Shown: positions 22,084 through 33,952 of the stretch, piece after piece
How the letters are laid out: the number at the start of each line of letters is the position of its first letter
Position numbering within the stretch: the stretch's first letter is position 1
Assembly: GCA_016110215.1 (NCBI GenBank)
Contig: JADWQD010000002.1
Location: 2,914,001-2,978,000 of the forward strand
Direction of reading: 5' to 3'
Source of the DNA: Capronia americana
Taxonomy: Eukaryota; Ascomycota; Eurotiomycetes; Chaetothyriales; Herpotrichiellaceae
DNA length: 64,000 bases
Program-made: the position numbers and the translations under genes
Notes under the pieces: generated by a model
Seen by the model: the letters and a program-made list of their open reading frames with translations, nothing else
Database searches by the model: none
Told to the model about the DNA's origin: nothing

Positions 22084-23157
22084 TTAATACTGGTACGGAC
22101 TATCGCGCACCGGCTCGTAGATGTACACGGTGGAATTATGCTGGTCCGGCAAGAAGTACACCCGCAACGTCTCGTCCGCGCCGTTCCACGCAATGTCGAA
22201 CGGGTTCTGCGTCAACGGCGTGCCTAGCGCGCTCTTCATCATCACCGGCACCTCGTACAGCGGGACCATGGTCTCCAGGTCCACGAGCGCGAGGCCTCCC
22301 ACGGTGACGTTGGCGGCCAGCGTCGCCACGCCCGAACACATCATCACCGCGCGGTCGCCGTAGTGCTTCGAGTGCCCGAGGAACTTGCAGTCCTGGTAGT
22401 CGACGAAGAAGGTCGGGTTGCAGACCACGGACACCGGGGTTGAGAAGGCAGGGTAGGCCTCGTACGGGCGGGACGAGCTGTTGACAGCCCCAGCCCCGAT
22501 ATTCCAGATTGACGTGTTCCGCGCGCCCCAGTTCAAGGTCGCCAGCCGCTGGCGCTGCACGTCGTGCACGATCCCACCGAGATGGTCCGCGTAGTGGATT
22601 AGCGGAGTGTACTCCAGCGTGGTGGGGTCGATGCGGACGATGGTGGCGGTCGTGTTGGGCCGGTACTGCGCGAGTGTGGCCCAGAGGTGGTGCCCGTCGT
22701 AGTCGACGCCGCCGATGTGATACTCAATGTTGTCCGGCGAGGTGAGCGTAGCATCGACGACCCGGCGGCCGTGCGCGTCGTAGACCTCGAGGTGCGCGTA
22801 GCCGGCGCCCGGGGTGCGGTCCGTGCCGTTGATGATGCTGCCGTTGTAGGAGACCGTGGGCGCGGTCCAGTCGCCGCGCGCGGTGATGAAGCGCTCCTCG
22901 TCCAGGACCACCATGCCTTCGGGCTCGCCGGTGTCGCCTTCAAGGGTGATGTTCTTGATGGAGCGCCAGACGGTTGTGCGGCCCAGGGTCGTGAACTGCT
23001 CGATTATCTGTTCGAAGTTGGTGGCCGCGCCGGGTGGCGGGAGCGGTGTCGGGATGAAAGAGACGTTGGTTTGGAACACCGTCAGGTTCGCTGCTTGGGA
23101 CGTGGCGACGAGGCAGGCCGCCGTCGCGGCCAGGGACAGGAGAGACGCTTTCATCAT
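22084..23157 (-). CDS. Secreted DUF6454-family protein
   Basis: A single exon of 357 residues. The first ~22 residues (MMKASLLSLAATAACLVATSQA) form a clear signal peptide with AXA-type cleavage. The mature part has many N-x-S/T sites, as in a glycosylated extracellular protein. It contains repeated beta-strand-like segments such as VWRSIKNITLEGDTGEPEGMV, HLEVYDAHGRRV, GGVDYDGHHLWATLAQYRP and NPFDIAWNGADE, a propeller-like pattern. The arrangement agrees with the DUF6454 family, whose biochemical role is unknown to me. Two Cys near VVCNPTFFVDYQDCKFLGH may pair. GC content is higher than in its neighbours, as for other well-expressed secreted genes here. Confidence 0.82.
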   Translation of the reverse strand: MMKASLLSLAATAACLVATSQAANLTVFQTNVSFIPTPLPPPGAATNFEQIIEQFTTLGRTTVWRSIKNITLEGDTGEPEGMVVLDEERFITARGDWTAPTVSYNGSIINGTDRTPGAGYAHLEVYDAHGRRVVDATLTSPDNIEYHIGGVDYDGHHLWATLAQYRPNTTATIVRIDPTTLEYTPLIHYADHLGGIVHDVQRQRLATLNWGARNTSIWNIGAGAVNSSSRPYEAYPAFSTPVSVVCNPTFFVDYQDCKFLGHSKHYGDRAVMMCSGVATLAANVTVGGLALVDLETMVPLYEVPVMMKSALGTPLTQNPFDIAWNGADETLRVYFLPDQHNSTVYIYEPVRDSPYQY

Positions 23158-23934
23158 TATTTGGGGGTGGATGGTGGGTTGTGTGTACTCGACTCCCCTA
23201 CCTCGTACAGTACTTACTTTTCTTTGGCCGCGAAATTTCCTTACCTTCTGTGACGATGCCAGGAGCAGCTGCTGGAGGTTTTGTAGCTCTGTTCGGGTCC
23301 CTCATCGGCAGGATTTGTGCAGCACCACCGTCGTGTTCTGCTGTTGCATGCACGTTTCCACGAGCCGCATTGGATGGGGAAGCTTGCAGAGTTGCGCTGG
23401 TTCGAGAAGCAGGATTCGTGCCCCTCACGTGTAAGGCGGCAGACTTCAGATTGGTCGCGAAGCCACCGACGCTGGATTCCATACTTCGTAGTGGGTTCGA
23501 TGCGTGGGTACCGTACCATAGATCGGGAAATGCTTTCTGCATGAGGGCAAGGGCTACACGTGCGTTGAAAGGACATGGTGGCCGCTGAAGTAGCAATATT
23601 GTATGGAGGGAGGAGATGGCGAGGGATGGTCACTGTCATGTAGAGTGCGTGAGGCGGATTATGCTCCACCATAATAATGTACGGTTGGGTACATCATTTT
23701 TCGGCGCTGAGAATCACATTTTGATCTTCGGTGATTACTCGACCGACTTCAGATCAGGATGTGGCAGTGAACATCTTCGCCCTAGTCCAGCATCCTTCGC
23801 CGCACTGGGTCTCATTGCACTAGCGATCTGTCAGATCTGCTCAATGGACTGCTACGGCCGCAAGTTCTGCTTGGGGGAAGTCGTGTCCTTTTCTGTCGGT
23901 CTCACGCTGTCATCAAATCGACGGACATGGAGCA
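23158..23934. other. Intergenic region between divergent genes
   Basis: 777 bp with the promoters of the secreted protein and the HET gene. Several short frames overlap but none has domains or a suitable start. Confidence 0.55.
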
Positions 23935-26264
23935 ATGCCTTCAGTCCTCGTTGCCGGTAGTGCAGCAACATTAACCGTCCTACAATGCCTCCTGCTGGTG
24001 AGGCTCGCCAACCGCACGTCCACGAACAGTGGTGAAAAGGTCGCCTTGTATCTCACGATCGTACTGTCGAGCTTCATCTTGTTCTCGATCTATGGAGTCA
24101 GCGCACTACAGACCTTATGCCTCCTGACCTGTCTTGCAGGCAGTCTTCTAATCTCCATCAAAGGTTTCGCTGCTGAGGATCAGCTCGAAGTCTCCAACAC
24201 ATCCACGACCACAGAAACCGCGGCGCCATATCGCTGGCGATTGAGCAAGGTGCTCACGCGAGATGCAGCCGCTGCAACTTCTGACGTGCCCCGTGCGGCC
24301 TTCCCTTATAGCCCATTAGCAGAGGGCTCGATCAGGCTGCTCAGGTTTCTAGACGGACATGATGCCCACCACCACGGTCTGCGATTCGAGCTTTATCACA
24401 CCAAGCTGAGTTGGAGGCCCGAGTATGTGGCCTTGTCTTATTCTTGGGGAAGCAGTGACAGGCAAAGCAAAGTGAACATCGTGGTGGACGGACAGATGTT
24501 TGAGATTTCCCGCAACCTTGCGGATGCCCTCCACAAGCTGCATCAGAACGCCATTCCTACAGTCTGGGTCGATGCTATTTGCATCAATCAGCAAGACAAC
24601 ATTGAGTGAGTCACCTAGTCAACCAAACATTACATCATGCTTCGACGCTCGCTGCGTTGGCCTGGCCAATGTTGATATATGCTAACGATGGTTACAGGAA
24701 GAGCAGGGAAGTTACGAGGATGTTTGCGATATACCGTACGGCACAGATGGTGATAATATGGCTCGGATTACACACTAGCCCAGAGAACGATATGCACGAG
24801 CTCGTGGCCGCCGCGGAGGACATCGAAAGACCGGCGAGCAGACTCAATCACAGCAACGCCTCTGATCTCAAGCTCTACGCTCTTGAACGGTTGTTATCCC
24901 AACCTTACTGGGCCCGAGTGTGGATTATTCAGGAGGTGGCAGCGGCAAAACAAGCACGGATATTTTGGGGTTCCTATATCTTCGACTTGCGATCTTTGGA
25001 GACGCTGCTGCGTGACAGGCTCGCTCCACCTGGCAACAACCACAACTCTCACGACCTCGCCCAAAGGGTCATATCAGTCCGTGCTGCTTGTCGAGCACAG
25101 CAGAAGCCCCGGCTAATGGATATCCTGGCCATGACAACCTCGTCCAACACCAGCGTTCTGAGGGACAAAGTGTATGGCCTCCTCGGTTTGGCATCGGATT
25201 GGACCGACTTCGTGCAAGAACCCAACTACTCGACAAGAGTATCCGAGAAAACTCTTTGCCGCGAAATGACGTCCAACCATATCGCCTGGTACAGCTCCGC
25301 AGATATCATCTTCCTCCGAAGTACCAATCCACATCAGGCCGAGCTGCCATCCTGGTGCCCTGATTATTTTCATTTCCAGCCGCACGAGTTTGACAAGAAC
25401 CTGATCCCCTACGTGGGCGGCAAAGACGTCAACCTGGGCTGGGAGAGGAGACGTGCTTTTGGTCAAGGATCCCCGACTATGAACGAAGTCGTCCCCGACA
25501 CGTTCATCACCAGCGGTGACAGACTGATTCTGAAAGGCAGACGTATTGGCAGGATTACAGCTCTTGGCCCTCTGTTGGACGAAAGATCTGCGCCGAGCAG
25601 TTCCAACGAGCAGTTTTCCGCGGAGGACATTACGGATCGAGACATCGGAAAGGCCTTTCGCAGGTTGCTGCTGATCTGCCACAACCAGACATTCGGAATT
25701 CAGCCGTCTGCCGCCTTCTTCTCGCTCCTGTACGCCCTGCCTGATCATGTCTTCCAAGACAGGGGTCATATGAGGGTAAAACAGTGGCTCGACTCGCACA
25801 GGGCGTTCTTCGAGTCATTTGGCGTGAAGCTGTCACCCGACTCCGATGACTTCTCGTTCATTGCCCGCCGAGCGGGTAGGTTAAGCCCTTCGTCCAGAGT
25901 GCTCCCTGAGTGGAGAGAGTTCTTCAGCTTGAACGAAGACAACACCATCAGCCGGCGAGGAGAGCACCCTCTCTATCCCATGCTGGTATCGATCTCATCA
26001 ATCCTGGAAGAACGCATGCGATTGATGTATATCCACGACCAAGTCCTTCTGGGTTGGGCACACCGGGATGCAAAACCCGATGATATCGTCTGGCATCTCG
26101 AAGGGTGCACATTGCAAGCCATCCTCCGCAAATCAGAAGTGCTTTCTGAAAAACACGGCGAGAGCATCTACAAATTGATAGGCCACGCCTATGTCGATCC
26201 TGTCATGGCTAGTGGACGGTGGATGGCAAAGGAAACCAGAAGCCGGCTTGTGAATCTGTGCTGA
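23935..26264 (+). CDS. HET-domain (heterokaryon incompatibility) protein with N-terminal membrane segments
   Basis: Exons 23935-24605 and 24698-26264 (92-nt intron with a GTGAGT donor, GCTAAC branch and ACAG acceptor) give 745 residues. The HET domain is clear: YVALSYSWGSS near 163, VWVDAICINQQDN across the intron, then EVTRMFAIYRTAQMVIIWLG, and further on YWARVWIIQEVAAAK. HET proteins trigger cell death after fusion of unlike hyphae, or serve related innate-immunity roles. Residues 1-85 hold two or three hydrophobic helices, which is not the usual start of a HET protein and suggests membrane anchoring. The ~500 residues after the domain show no motif I recognise. The splice join restores the domain exactly. 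Confidence 0.9.
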
Positions 26265-26316
26265 TGGAAACTCCGCGATTGGATAGGCCGCCGGTGTGGC
26301 TGGAATGCCCATACCA

Positions 26317-28605
26317 CTATATCTTTGCACGGCTATATTTCTTCCACAAACTCCTTGCCTCGAGCAATGTCGGCCGGATGAAGTGATTGTCTGTCAACTC
26401 GCTCTGCTTCGCCACCTCCAGAAGTCCATCGTAGGGTGTCTGACCTGACCGAGCAAACACGCTATTCAGCTCATACTCGGTGAAGCCAAACGCCTCAACC
26501 ACCCGATCCACATTCCTCGTGAAAATCGAGATGGCGTCCTTATGAGCAAGACGTAGATTGGCCAGATCCTCTGCTGAAAGGAGTTCTGTACCGGCGAAAG
26601 CGGCCAAGCTTTCGATGATGGCGGTGAGGGCAAACTGTGGTATTGTCAGCGCTGGACTGAGGGACGATGGGGAGGCGATCCATGGTAGGCAGTACTTACG
26701 ACATTCGCCAAAGCCTCCAAGGTCGGTCTGTCCTCATTCGGACTCTGCTTTACCTGCGCTTGCATCGCGCGGCAATATGTGAGGTCCGCATGAGCCATGG
26801 TGAGCTCAAAGACATCGTAACTGGTATCCTTTCCGCCAGCCACGTCGTCCAGGTGTCTCTTCGCAAGAAGTGCTGCTCTGAGCTCGAGGAACTCTACTTG
26901 GATATGAGGGCTGGACCAGGCATCTACGGCGACAACTTGAGATCCCCGCGACATCTTGGTGCGGTCTCTCAACCGCCCCAGATAGGACAAGGCGCTGATG
27001 GAGCTCTCCGATTTACTGTTTCACGTCAGGAACGACACACAAGTCCGGGCGGAGAGGCATGGCATACTTTTTCCAGTGCTTCACGACAGCGTTTCCAATT
27101 TGCTGTGAAAGGACGTATGTCTCTCCTTCGTACGTCCGTGACGGAGAGAGTTGCGCATATAGCGCACCCAGTCCCGTTGCGGCCATATTCCCTGGCGACT
27201 GATGAGCGTCTTCGTATCTTCGCGATTTTGGGAGCTACCTACCGTGTCCGCCACAGCTCAGACGAGCGACCTCCACGTCACGCACGCCATGTTCGCTTAC
27301 CCAGATCTTTGCTCCGACCGTTTGCAAATGGAGATCCTCGAGACTTTCGTTGACGATGTTGTCGATCCGGGCTCTCATCTCGCGACCAAGAAGCATCATC
27401 GCAACTGCCTGAGACGATGATCAGCGCCGAGATCGAAAAGAATTGAAGAAAGGCCTTCCAAGTTCATCATTTGACTCACCCGGGCCAATGCAGGAAACAG
27501 TCGGTTCTGCACGCTCGCATACTCAATCACTCTCTTCTCTTGTCCATCCTGGGCGTTGAACTGCCGCCTGAAGCCTGTATACTTCAAGGCAATGACCACC
27601 GCCTTGGCCACTTCAATCCCGATCTCCTCGGACATCAGCCCCCGAATGATCACCATTGAAGTATACGCGTGCTTCGTGTTCTTGGCGGCACGATACGTCC
27701 CATCCCGCTCCAGAGACACCATCCCTGCCAGCATATTCGCCCTCGGAATCCGACAGTTCGTGAACGCCATGACCCCGTTGTCCATGGTCGCGAACGTCCC
27801 CATGCCTTTCTCGCCCTGCTCGTAGATCTGCACGCCAGGCATGAGGTCGTGGGTTTCAAGGTCCCGGACCTGCACTAGGAAGACGTGGTTTCCCAGGTCG
27901 TGGCCCTTGACGACCAGCCGGGCAATGATGAGGGCATGCGTCGCAACCACGCCGAGCGATCCAATCCAGTACTTGTGACTCGACACAGTGGGCGAGTTGA
28001 TCACGATCTCGTCCGTCCCTGCGCTCGGGTCGAACGTCGCCGTCGTCTCTATACCCCGGACGTTACTCCCGTGGCCGAGCTCCGTCTGGGCGTAACATCC
28101 TGCGATCTCGAACCTCTCGGCCCGGGGGATCCAGTATGCCTTTTGCGCCGCGCTCATCTGGGCTTCGAGGTTTCGGATGAAAACTAAACCAAGATCAGTT
28201 CGGTCAGCGTCGTCTTCACCACATGACATCGGCTAACTATCTTCACTCGTGAGACCAGTCAAGTGAAACCGGCAGGGAACTGTGGGAAGAGGACAAAGAA
28301 GCCAGCTCACTCCGATAATTCACGCCCAACGACAAAATATCGCCGGCAATCTTGGTCGCATCGACGAACTGCTGGTTCGACCAGCCCAACTTGAACTTCA
28401 AGGCCAGCAATTCTACCCCCTGCTTCAAGCGCAGCGTCCATAATTCCTTCCGCGACAGGGCGTGCGGATTGCAGCCCGGATCCGCGAACACCGGGTTCGT
28501 GGAGAGGGCGGCCAGGATCTCACATCGTCGCTGGAGACGCTCCTCGCCCCAGAGGAGTTTTGCCAGGGGGCTCGTGCTTGGGAGTGACGGCGTGGGCGTG
28601 GTCAT
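26317..28605 (-). CDS. Peroxisomal acyl-CoA oxidase
   Basis: Seven exons are proposed: 28311-28605, 28247-28279, 27480-28183, 27243-27408, 27068-27191, 26700-27015 and 26317-26634, giving 651 residues. Landmarks are CYAQTELGHGSNVRGIETTA (flavin/substrate site), YWIGSLGVVATHALI, LSCGGHG-NMAATGLGALYA, and RTYEGETYVLSQQIGNAVVKHW, which carries the catalytic Glu. The C-terminus is AKI, an accepted variant of the peroxisomal targeting signal PTS1. The enzyme performs the first, H2O2-producing step of peroxisomal beta-oxidation. All junctions keep frame. The 33-nt exon 2 (PCRFHLTGLT) fits the family but implies a first intron of only 31 nt; skipping it also keeps frame (640 residues). Confidence 0.9.
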
Positions 28606-29760
28606 GTTTAATTTTCCCGGGCAACTAATTAATTAGCTACCAGTACAGCATCGACATCGGCATCGGCTTTTGCTTCTGCATCGGCCAAGTCGACTCAAGG
28701 AAGCTTTCCCTACTGTACCTCGTAGTAGACGTATCTGTTATATGTATCTGTATTGTATTGAATGTATGGTCACTCCCAGGCAAGCGCATCCCCAAGGACA
28801 GCTGACAACACACATATGTACGGGGTAAAGAATTGAGAAATCGCCGTCGGCACAACCCACGACTCCAGCCGAAACGCCGAACCGGATCGGATGGTCTGAT
28901 CCCCAGTACATACCGAGTACGGAGTACCGAATACTCACTCGTACCGAGGCAGCAGGGAGAGACCGTCGACTGACCTAGACACATCTCAATCGTGTGCAGA
29001 GTCGTCTTTTGTCGCGTCTCTTTCGTCTCTTCTGGACCAAACACAACTGCAGTCTCCACAGTAGGCTTCTTCCGGCACTTGCCTTTACTTTTGCTTCCGA
29101 GTGCTCGAGGCCAAACCAACGAATGCATCATCACCGGTGCCTCCCACCATGTGTATCATCGGGAAACATTCAAATAGCCTTGTCACATCCTACGGAGGGG
29201 AGTACTCCGGACGTCTCTTGGACGCCTCGGAAGGCTCGGCGAGGGAAGTGGAATCGCATCAGGTGTAAGTACGGTACTGGTGCTACGGAGTGGATACTGT
29301 ACTTAAGCCCTTGCGTGACGTGACAACCGTTACCTTGTTTTCAATCTTCAGTGCACATTCGCCCGAGTTACGGGGTAATTGGTTCTGATATCCGCTGGTT
29401 GGCCTTGTTGAGCAACTAACTCACTTCGCAAAAGTCGAAGCACTAAGCACGATCAAGAAGCAGGAAGAAGACGGAGTTGCTGCTACAGAATATCATTGCC
29501 ATGTCGACATCTAGTAGTGTATGGTCTCTCGCGACCTCAGCATATACAGAAATAGTTTGTATGTGTCGACATACATAATGGGTATCATGAAGCAAGACGA
29601 CTCTGGACACATTAGTCTGAGAATAGAGACCCAAGACAGCCTTGATATGATGACCGACATGTTCCACAATAACGCCAGGCTCCTCGCTGTTGAGCAAAAA
29701 CTAGAAAACTGAGGCAAGGAATGATGGTGTGTTCAGATGACCCACGCGAAATTGTGGTTA
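28606..29760. other. Intergenic region
   Basis: 1.15 kb between the oxidase promoter and the 3' end of the Ser/Thr-rich membrane protein. TACGGAGTA occurs at 28918-28926 and GGAGTACTCC near 29209. No gene was recognised. Confidence 0.5.
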
Positions 29761-31617
29761 TCACATGTTCTCCATAAATCTTCCAGCGCTTCGACCGCTG
29801 CTCTTGCTCACACGACTACCATCTTGGCTAGCAAGACTCCGGCCAACACCATCACCCAGTGCTGAAACTGGCAGTGGGGGCGCGTGCTCATCCATGCTTG
29901 GAGGCTGCTGGATGGGTAGTCGGATAGAGCTTGCAGCGGGACTGAGCGTCACAGGAGTCCGGGCGGGACTGGGCCGCATAATGGCAAATCCTTCGGGTCG
30001 ACTGGGCGTCGCCAAAGAAACTTGACTGTTGTTCAGCCCTGATGGACCACGTGAATCGGCGAAGTCTCTTGTGCCAGAAGCGGTTCCGGTGGTAGCTGAC
30101 GTTTCTCCAGTCTTCGCGGCCGAAGTAGCAGTTGTTGGCGAGGAAGGTATTGGCGGTGTTTGGACCCCCTGGCCTCCGTAGAAACCACGATTGTCCTGGT
30201 AGAATGAAGCTCCTGACAGGCCCCTCCCGGGTATGTCCGATGGACCTGCACCGACGTCTTTCTCGAAGGCCCCATAGTTCCCACCATAGGGGTCACCTCC
30301 ACTGCCTATAACGGGGGCTATCTTGCGTCCGGCAATTCGCTGGAAGCCACGTTCAGACTCAGGCACGCTGGTTGTTGTATCAGCGGTGACCGTCGTGCCA
30401 ACGGTTTGATTGCTGTGAGGTCGAAGGCGCTTCAAGCCATGGGCCACGACAGCTGCCAGAGGAGTTGTTGACGACCGCTGCGACATTGGGTACGCCTCTC
30501 CATTTCCGCCGCCTGCAAGCTCTCGGGCCGCAATCTGCTCGGGAAGTTGACCACGTGCTTTCAGCCGACGTCGGTACCAGCGGAGGAAAAAAAGAATGAT
30601 GACCAGCGTCAGTGCAACACCTGCCACACCCCCAACAACACCTCCTACGACTTGTTGCTGAGCCGGAGTGAGACCTGTGCTGCTTCCGCCGCCTCCGCCG
30701 CCACCTGAGGTTGAGCTGGAAGTGGATGCTGGATCTGACGTGGGTGTGATGGAGTCGGTAGCGCTTGCTCCTGCAGCGCTGGTGAAGTAATCGGTCGCAA
30801 TGGCAGACGACTCGGATCCAGAGGCTGTAGTAGACTCGTCGGATGAGTCTGTCGATGTCGGAGAAAGTTCACCAAAGGTGTAAGTACGAGAAGCACTGTT
30901 ACTGCTAGTGATAGTGCTTTGAGTCCTGGTAGAGCTTCCTCCAAAGTACGGCTCCGTGGCGAGGATGGTGCCGTTGATCAGGGAGATTTCGAATGTTGAA
31001 GTTGCTGTCACGGTGACAGTCCGCTCTTCTGTGCTCGTTGTAGTGGTTGATATAGTGCCATTAACCGGTGGGAGTGGACTCGAACTGGTTGTGACAGAGG
31101 TAATTGTCGATGTATCGGGTAATAATGGAGTGGTTGAAGAGGTGATTGTCCCCTGGACCGAATTGCTACCGGTATCAGTGACGGTGGTACCGTTGGAAAT
31201 ACCCGGAATGGTCACAGAAACGGTAATCGTCAAGGAACCAACGTCTGTCAAGGAAACAACAGCACCGGTAGTGGCAACAGGCACTTCGGTGACTTTCGAG
31301 GTTGATGTGCCGTCATTGACGTTGACTTGGACAACACTGGCCGTGACGGTGGCATCGGGAGCCCTGGGTAACAGGTAGATTCCCGCATTTCTGCGCGGCA
31401 ATACAGGTCGTGGGGAATGCTGGTAGTTCCCAAACACTTTTTGTCTCTGGAAGTCTGATAGACTTATGGTACGGGTTGGGAGAACCTGGTGGTCTGTTTC
31501 ATCACTTCGCATGCCCAACTCCGAAGAGAACAATCCTTCAGTCCTTCTCGATCCCGAGTCCCGAGGATTTCGTACGTCAGGGTCTGTGATCTTCATCCGC
31601 TTCGCCGGTCTCTCCAT
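29761..31617 (-). CDS. Ser/Thr-rich single-pass membrane protein, Mid2/WSC-sensor-like
   Basis: A single exon of 618 residues starts MERPAKRM. Residues ~90-310 are extremely rich in Ser and Thr with several N-x-T sites, typical of an O-mannosylated extracellular stalk. A Gly run (SGGGGGGGSS) precedes one membrane helix at about 323-346 (VVGGVVGGVAGVALTLVII), followed by a basic stop-transfer WYRRRLKARG. The cytosolic tail of ~270 residues is Pro/Ser/Gly rich. No signal peptide is visible; the first 80 residues are charged, so the helix may act as a signal anchor, or the true start may be elsewhere. The layout recalls Mid2/Wsc wall-stress sensors, but no cysteine-rich WSC domain is present. 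Confidence 0.75.
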   Translation of the reverse strand: MERPAKRMKITDPDVRNPRDSGSRRTEGLFSSELGMRSDETDHQVLPTRTISLSDFQRQKVFGNYQHSPRPVLPRRNAGIYLLPRAPDATVTASVVQVNVNDGTSTSKVTEVPVATTGAVVSLTDVGSLTITVSVTIPGISNGTTVTDTGSNSVQGTITSSTTPLLPDTSTITSVTTSSSPLPPVNGTISTTTTSTEERTVTVTATSTFEISLINGTILATEPYFGGSSTRTQSTITSSNSASRTYTFGELSPTSTDSSDESTTASGSESSAIATDYFTSAAGASATDSITPTSDPASTSSSTSGGGGGGGSSTGLTPAQQQVVGGVVGGVAGVALTLVIILFFLRWYRRRLKARGQLPEQIAARELAGGGNGEAYPMSQRSSTTPLAAVVAHGLKRLRPHSNQTVGTTVTADTTTSVPESERGFQRIAGRKIAPVIGSGGDPYGGNYGAFEKDVGAGPSDIPGRGLSGASFYQDNRGFYGGQGVQTPPIPSSPTTATSAAKTGETSATTGTASGTRDFADSRGPSGLNNSQVSLATPSRPEGFAIMRPSPARTPVTLSPAASSIRLPIQQPPSMDEHAPPLPVSALGDGVGRSLASQDGSRVSKSSGRSAGRFMENM

Positions 31618-33952
31618 CGTAAACCCGGTCTATAACGAATGCATGAGGTGCGAGATGAGTCGGCCGGCGTCGGCGCAGGAGAATGACAGTGGTATTCGGT
31701 AGGGGGAGAGAGATTCCCGTATAACCCCCGTCCCTAGGTTGGTTGCAGGTGCTGAGTAGCGAATGTAGCGGGTCTTCGAGTGAGCGAGTGGTCTGGGGAT
31801 TTCGAACGAATAAAATGAATGGCAGCTGGCGAAGAGCTCAGCGGGAGCGAAAGTCGGGTAGAGTCAGGGATCTGTCAGAAAGCGGGTGGTGTCAGAGAAT
31901 TTGAGACATAGACATGAAGTGGCGGAAGACTATGCACCTCATAAACTCATCGCATCCTCAGGACGGTGTATGGCTGACTTGAATTCAGACAATGGTGCTC
32001 CTCGTGGCTTCATCAGGGGACCGTGTAATGGATAGGGAGCCGCCGTATCGTGGTCCGGACTGATATTGAATGGATTGTCGCTGGTTGTGTTGCGAATGAA
32101 TGGAAGCGAGGGGAGCTCCTTTCTTCGAGCCTCAAAGCAGCAATCAAACAGTGTTATTCGAGGAGTGACGGTGGTTGAGTCGACGGTGATTATGGGCAGG
32201 AGCACCTGTAACGATAGACGATATGCGACAATGATATTATTATGCAGACAACAACGAGGACAAGCGACCGACAGCGTGGAGGAAGAGAGTGTGTGAGTGC
32301 CTGGTGAGGCGGTGGTGAAGCAAGGGAGAAGGAAACAGCAGGGGGAGGACCGTCACTTGTGTGTGAGAGCGAGAGCGCAGGCCTCAAAGAATTGCTCCGT
32401 GAATCTGAGCCCCACAGAAGTCCGTAGTGGACAAGCCAATTGGCCTTGGAATTCATATCCAGGCAGTTTGTAGCCACTAGAGGATCTAGCTCAATTATAG
32501 CGCGTGCTGGGCGCATCGGTTCCTGCGCTGGCGTCGCCTCTGCTGCTTCTGGAGTCCGCCCCGGAGATGAAGCGTCCGAGGCGCATCGAATCAGAAGGAG
32601 CACGAGAGATCAGCCCTCCACTCTTCAAATTCGTTCATTTGACAACCATTCAATTCCTGTCTCCTCCTCCAGCGCAATCTAGTCCGCACGACACCTGATT
32701 CCAACGAGTCTTCCGGAAGTTGCAGCCTCGTCCAACTTCTGCTCCCGCTCTAGCGATCATCCGGCCTTGAGCAAATTGAAGAGGTGGAACCCTGGCTGCC
32801 CTACTTGGTGGACATTGGTGGGGAGCATGGTCTTACCCACAGCTGGAGCTTCTCCGAACCTCACCTGCAGCGTCGAGATTTGTTTGATTTGCTTGCAGTG
32901 TCCGACCGAAGCCAGGGAGTCAGGGTCAGCTCGTCGCGTGCACGCCTTGAACCGGGACTCGAGCTCCGCTGCGGTATGAAATGCGCGAAGGCCACATGTT
33001 ATCACTTGCCGTCAAGCTGGCCAAGTGTCCGTCTGAAACCGCATATGAGCAGCGCTCGACAGGGCTGCTTTCTAGCCTCATGCGGTTGGGAGCCGCGGAC
33101 TGAAGCACAAACAATGACGTTGCACAACCCCGGAGGACTGCCACGCGCCATGTTGTACTATTGCCATTGTTGCGATGCTGACCGGAAAGTCTCCTGTCGT
33201 GTCACGGGTCGAATAAGAACGCAATCTTCGAAGTGTTTGGTATGGGTCGCGTACCGTCCACCCATTCTTCATCAGATCCTGGAGTCCTCGTCGTCGCTGG
33301 TCAGTATCCTGAGCCTTGTCGCCTACAAATTTGGAGCTATTTCGTAACTGCTCCCTAGTGCCTTTCGACGAGCATGGTCCTGGTCCAATTAATCTAACCT
33401 TGTTGTCATCACCAGCAGCTCTTATCGCTGTCCAGGTATGTAACCTCGGCCAATCATTCGGTATCAAGCGCTTTGCTTTGGGCCAGGTGCAGGAGATTCG
33501 GACGTGCAGGACCGTGCGACTGCAAGGAGAGACGCGAGCTCTCAGGCCGGGTGAACGGTTGCTAAGCGATGCCGCGAGCCTCGGTCCCTCCGTGCCATTT
33601 TACAAAGAGCCGGTTTAGCAAAATGGAATCCCGACTGCCATAATATATGAGGAGGTCTGGTCGTTCTTTGGTGAGGAGATATAAAACAGAGCGGGGAAGC
33701 CCAGTCCATATCTCGTCTGACTGAACAGTCTCGTTCTTATACACTCACGACTGCCCTGATTTCCGTCAGACCAAGTCCGATTTTCGGCATTGGGATCAGA
33801 TGCGGAGACAATCCCTCAGGTCCTCGATGTGAAGAATACTGAGTCGAGCGCCTTTCTGGCGTGAAAGCCTGCCGCTGACACAAACAATAGCTCGATAGGT
33901 AGGTGACACCGAGCTCAACATTATACAAGTCGGCGGTCGGAACAGCGCAACG
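31618..33952. other. Long intergenic region between divergent genes
   Basis: 2.3 kb. It must contain two promoters, and a long 5' UTR for either gene is possible. Frames at 32190-32603 (-), 32784-33347 (+) and 33316-33618 (+) begin mostly at non-ATG codons and show no domain. Confidence 0.5.

Noticed and set aside
22687..23253. 188-codon plus-strand frame
   Set aside because: Antisense to the secreted DUF6454-like gene; Val/Arg-rich composition mirrors its codons.
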